Made by a program: the position numbers and the translations under genes. 36,657 bases of DNA, taken from the NCBI GenBank assembly GCA_041650055.1, contig JBAZLV010000019.1, positions 1 through 36,657 on the forward strand. The letters are read 5' to 3'. Shown piece after piece: positions 34,435 through 36,657 of the stretch. How positions within the stretch are numbered: position 1 is the stretch's first letter; each line of letters begins with the position of its first letter. The notes below the pieces were generated by a model. It made no database searches, was not told the DNA's origin, and saw nothing but the letters and a program-made list of their open reading frames with translations. The DNA comes from JBAZLV01 sp041650055 (lineage in GTDB: Bacteria > Nitrospirota > UBA9217).

Positions 34435-35889
34435 ATGTCCAAGCGTACGAAAATAATTGCCACCATTGGTCCTGCATCAAGCTCTTCAGTGATTATTGCA
34501 AAGCTTATTCATGCAGGGATGGATGCGGCACGGGTTAACTTTTCGCATGGAGATCGAGCGGAGCATAAACAGCGGATCGCGCTCATCCGAAAAGCGGCAG
34601 CTGAGGCAGGAAAGCAAATTGCCATCATTCAGGACCTTCAGGGGCCAAAACTGCGCGTTGGCAAGATGCAGAACGATTCGGTACTCTTACGACGCGGGGA
34701 CACGGTGAAAGTAACTACGAAGGACATTCTCGGCACGAACGATAGTATTTCGGTTTCCTACCCCCGCCTGATACGTGATTTGAAAATCGGAAACACCATT
34801 CTCCTGGACGATGGCAGGCTGGAGCTAAGGGTTATCAAAAGAAATTCAAGATCCCTTGCGTGTACCGTTATTCGCGGCGGGATTTTGAAAAGCAACAAGG
34901 GAGTGAATCTTCCCGGGGCTCATCTGACGCTTCCGTCACTTTCGCGTAAAGACAAGGAAGACCTGGCTTTTGGCGTCAAAGAATGCGTAGATTACATTGC
35001 TCTTTCATTTGTACGAACGGCTCAGGATGTTTTTCAGGCACGCCGCTTTATTCATTCCTGCAATGCGGATATTCCGATTATCGCAAAGATTGAAAAGCCG
35101 GAAGCTGTGGACAATCTTGATGAGATTATTGCGGCAGCAGACGGAATCATGGTGGCGCGGGGGGATCTGGGTGTGGAGATGTCTCCTGAGCAGGTGCCGC
35201 TGCTTCAGAAAAGGATCATTAAGGCATGTACTGAAGCGGAGAAACCCGTGATTACGGCCACGCAGATGCTTGAAAGCATGATCGAAAACTCACAGCCAAC
35301 CCGTGCAGAAGCATCTGATGTTGCAAATGCGATTCTGGACGGAACTGACTGCGTCATGCTTTCAGGAGAAACCGCAGTCGGGAAACATCCGGTTCAATCA
35401 GTGGCGTTTATGGCAAAAATTGCGGAGCAGACGGACACATCTGTTCTGCCCCGTTCAGCGGATGTCAATATTTTAAGTACCGGAGAGAGCATGGCGCATG
35501 CCGCATGCCGTGCAGCGGCCGAACTTTGTGCTAAAGCCATTGTGACGTTTACCCAGTCAGGATCCACGGCGCTTCTTGTTTCAAAACACAAACCCCAGGT
35601 GCGGATCATAGCGGCAACTCCCTGTGAGCAAACGGCAAGAAAAATGTCACTCTACTGGGGAGTTACTCCTATTATCCTTAAGGTAAAAGCGACAACTGAT
35701 GATATGATTATCGCCGTGGATCATGCCATGCAGAAACAAAGGTTGGCGAAACGAGGGGACATGGTTGTGTTTACCGCCGGAGTTCCGGTTGGTGTCGCCG
35801 GTGGCACGAACATGATAAAGATTCATCACGTGGGAGAATCTAAAGGTCTCGAAAAGAGAAACAATAAGTCGAAGCAATTCTGCCGCTAG
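34435..35889 (+). CDS. pyk: Pyruvate kinase
   Basis: Last step of glycolysis: phosphoenolpyruvate plus ADP gives pyruvate and ATP. The 484-aa protein starts TKIIATIGPASSS, has RVNFSHGD, the substrate lysine region IIAKIEKPEA, MVARGDLGVEM, and TATQMLESMIENSQPTRAE, the family signature. The C-terminal regulatory domain is present (about 360-475). Its stop overlaps the stop of the convergent rubrerythrin gene (bases CTAG at 35886-35889). No terminator lies between. Confidence 0.97.
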   Translation: MSKRTKIIATIGPASSSSVIIAKLIHAGMDAARVNFSHGDRAEHKQRIALIRKAAAEAGKQIAIIQDLQGPKLRVGKMQNDSVLLRRGDTVKVTTKDILGTNDSISVSYPRLIRDLKIGNTILLDDGRLELRVIKRNSRSLACTVIRGGILKSNKGVNLPGAHLTLPSLSRKDKEDLAFGVKECVDYIALSFVRTAQDVFQARRFIHSCNADIPIIAKIEKPEAVDNLDEIIAAADGIMVARGDLGVEMSPEQVPLLQKRIIKACTEAEKPVITATQMLESMIENSQPTRAEASDVANAILDGTDCVMLSGETAVGKHPVQSVAFMAKIAEQTDTSVLPRSADVNILSTGESMAHAACRAAAELCAKAIVTFTQSGSTALLVSKHKPQVRIIAATPCEQTARKMSLYWGVTPIILKVKATTDDMIIAVDHAMQKQRLAKRGDMVVFTAGVPVGVAGGTNMIKIHHVGESKGLEKRNNKSKQFCR

Positions 35890-36458
35890 TATGCCTCAAC
35901 CATCAGTTCAAAATAGCTTTTTGGATGCTGACATGCAGGACACTTTTCAGGTGCTTCCGCTCCTTCATGATGATACCCGCAATTATCGCATTTCCACGTA
36001 ACTGATTTTTCCCGTTTGAACACTTTGCCGCCCGTGATGTTTTCAAGCAGCTTCCGATACCTTTTTTCATGCGCTATTTCAACTTTTCCAATATATTTAA
36101 AAGCCGCTGCAACTTCCGGAAACCCTTCCTGTCGCGCTATTTCCTCAAAACCAGGGTAGAGTTCAGACCATTCTTCCTGCTCACCGTCTGCGGCAGCTTG
36201 TAAATTTTCAATCGTAGTTCCGATGCGGCCGGCGGGAAATGTCGCGGTAAACTCGGCCATGCCGCCCTCCAAAAATTTAAAAAACCGTTTTGCATGTTCT
36301 TTTTCATTCTCTGCGGTTTCAAGGAATATTGCAGAAATCTGTTCATAGCCCTCTTTTTTAGCAACGCTTGCAAAATAGGTATATCGATTTCGCGCCTGGG
36401 ATTCGCCTGCAAACGCGGTCAGCAGATTTTTTTCCGTTTGTGTCCCTTGGAGTTTCAT
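35886..36458 (-). CDS. Rubrerythrin
   Basis: Non-haem di-iron peroxidase that removes hydrogen peroxide in anaerobes, taking electrons through rubredoxin. The 190-aa protein starts at 36458 (MKLQGTQTEKNLL), where AAGGAG lies 6 bases upstream; a longer start at 36473 overlaps this site. The four-helix di-iron domain (FAGESQARNRYTYFA, then ETAENEKEHAKRFF, then IGKVEIAHEKRY) is followed by a rubredoxin-like FeS4 domain with CDNCGY and CPACQHP. It is convergent with pyk. Confidence 0.96.
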   Translation of the reverse strand: MKLQGTQTEKNLLTAFAGESQARNRYTYFASVAKKEGYEQISAIFLETAENEKEHAKRFFKFLEGGMAEFTATFPAGRIGTTIENLQAAADGEQEEWSELYPGFEEIARQEGFPEVAAAFKYIGKVEIAHEKRYRKLLENITGGKVFKREKSVTWKCDNCGYHHEGAEAPEKCPACQHPKSYFELMVEAY

Positions 36459-36501
36459 AAAAGCTCCTTCCACCGATTAAAAGTGTTTAAAAATGTACCT
36501 G

Positions 36502-36530
36502 ATTATAAGGCAGGGGACATATCGAGTCAA
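36502..36530 (-). promoter_or_regulatory. Promoter of the rubrerythrin gene
   Basis: On the minus strand TTGACT (36530-36525), 17-bp spacer, TATAAT (36507-36502), a near-consensus promoter 44 bases upstream of the start. No Fur- or PerR-like palindrome is evident. Confidence 0.7.
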
Positions 36531-36553
36531 GATATTCTGTTAACGCTGTCAAC

Positions 36554-36595
36554 CCAAAGTTAAAATGTCCTATTCTTACCAAAGTTAAAATGTCC
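36554..36595. repeat. Pair of 17-bp direct repeats, possible insertion-sequence end
   Basis: CCAAAGTTAAAATGTCC occurs at 36554-36570 and 36579-36595, separated by 8 bp. Repeated short sequences of this kind occur at the ends of IS21-type elements. The 62 bases after it, up to the window edge, contain no supportable gene, so the element itself would lie outside. Confidence 0.45.
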
Positions 36596-36657
36596 GGTTT
36601 TGTATTGCTGTTTGACGCTGTATTCGTGCTGAAACCATTGCCTCTCCCGGTGATCTC

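Noticed and set aside
1..36657. CRISPR arrays, rRNA or tRNA genes, phage genes
   Set aside because: No regularly spaced repeats, RNA-gene signatures or phage structural proteins were seen.

Overview
The window looks like a chromosomal segment of a Gram-negative, probably anaerobic bacterium of moderate GC content. Evidence for an outer membrane is a complete TolQ-TolR-TolA-TolB set, a lipoprotein and several exported proteins. Evidence for an anaerobic, redox-rich lifestyle is a rubrerythrin, a DUF362 protein with two 4Fe-4S motifs, a nickel-pincer cofactor pair (larB, larC) and a thioredoxin-reductase-like flavoprotein with an unusual nucleotide site. The dnaJ-hspR-clpB order and the dispersed palindromic repeats fit groups such as Desulfobacterota, Nitrospirota or related candidate phyla. 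I cannot name the organism.

Layout. 1-11,296 is a mostly core plus-strand stretch: 3' end of aspS, aroK, the heat-shock operon dnaJ-hspR-clpB, a GAF-GGDEF protein, a TrxR-like protein and tolQRAB. 11,297-17,714 is accessory: a GC-rich cupin gene, then on the minus strand a six-TM PAS hybrid histidine kinase preceded by two tandem paralogous SAM methyltransferases (the upstream copy is frameshifted), then two small envelope proteins meeting at a terminator. 17,715-20,522 holds a nested palindromic repeat and a P-type cation ATPase. 20,523-29,793 is metabolic: an XRE-cupin regulator with an acyl-CoA synthetase, gpsA, an exported TPR protein, larB, larC, nadE and rsmI, with two copies of a GCAAAG-rich palindromic repeat.

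29,794-33,100 is the most unusual part. Two attC-like sites of 61 and 60 bp, related in sequence and in the same orientation, lie just after a DUF3859-like gene and just after a three-gene restriction-modification operon (vsr, C5-cytosine methyltransferase, Eco29kI-type GIY-YIG endonuclease). This reads as two integron-type gene cassettes without an integrase in view, the second carrying a complete R-M system with its own promoter and a palindrome inside that promoter. 33,101-36,657 returns to a DUF362 iron-sulfur protein, pyruvate kinase and a convergent rubrerythrin, and ends in paired direct repeats that could be the edge of an insertion sequence.

How genes work together. HspR probably represses its own dnaJ-hspR-clpB operon through a degenerate HAIR-like palindrome on the -35 box. 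TolQRA energise the envelope with TolB in the periplasm. LarB and NadE both use nicotinate adenine dinucleotide, so the larB-larC-nadE neighbourhood sits at the branch between NAD and the nickel-pincer cofactor. The two methyltransferases next to a membrane hybrid kinase recall phcB/phcS-type quorum sensing, but this is inference.
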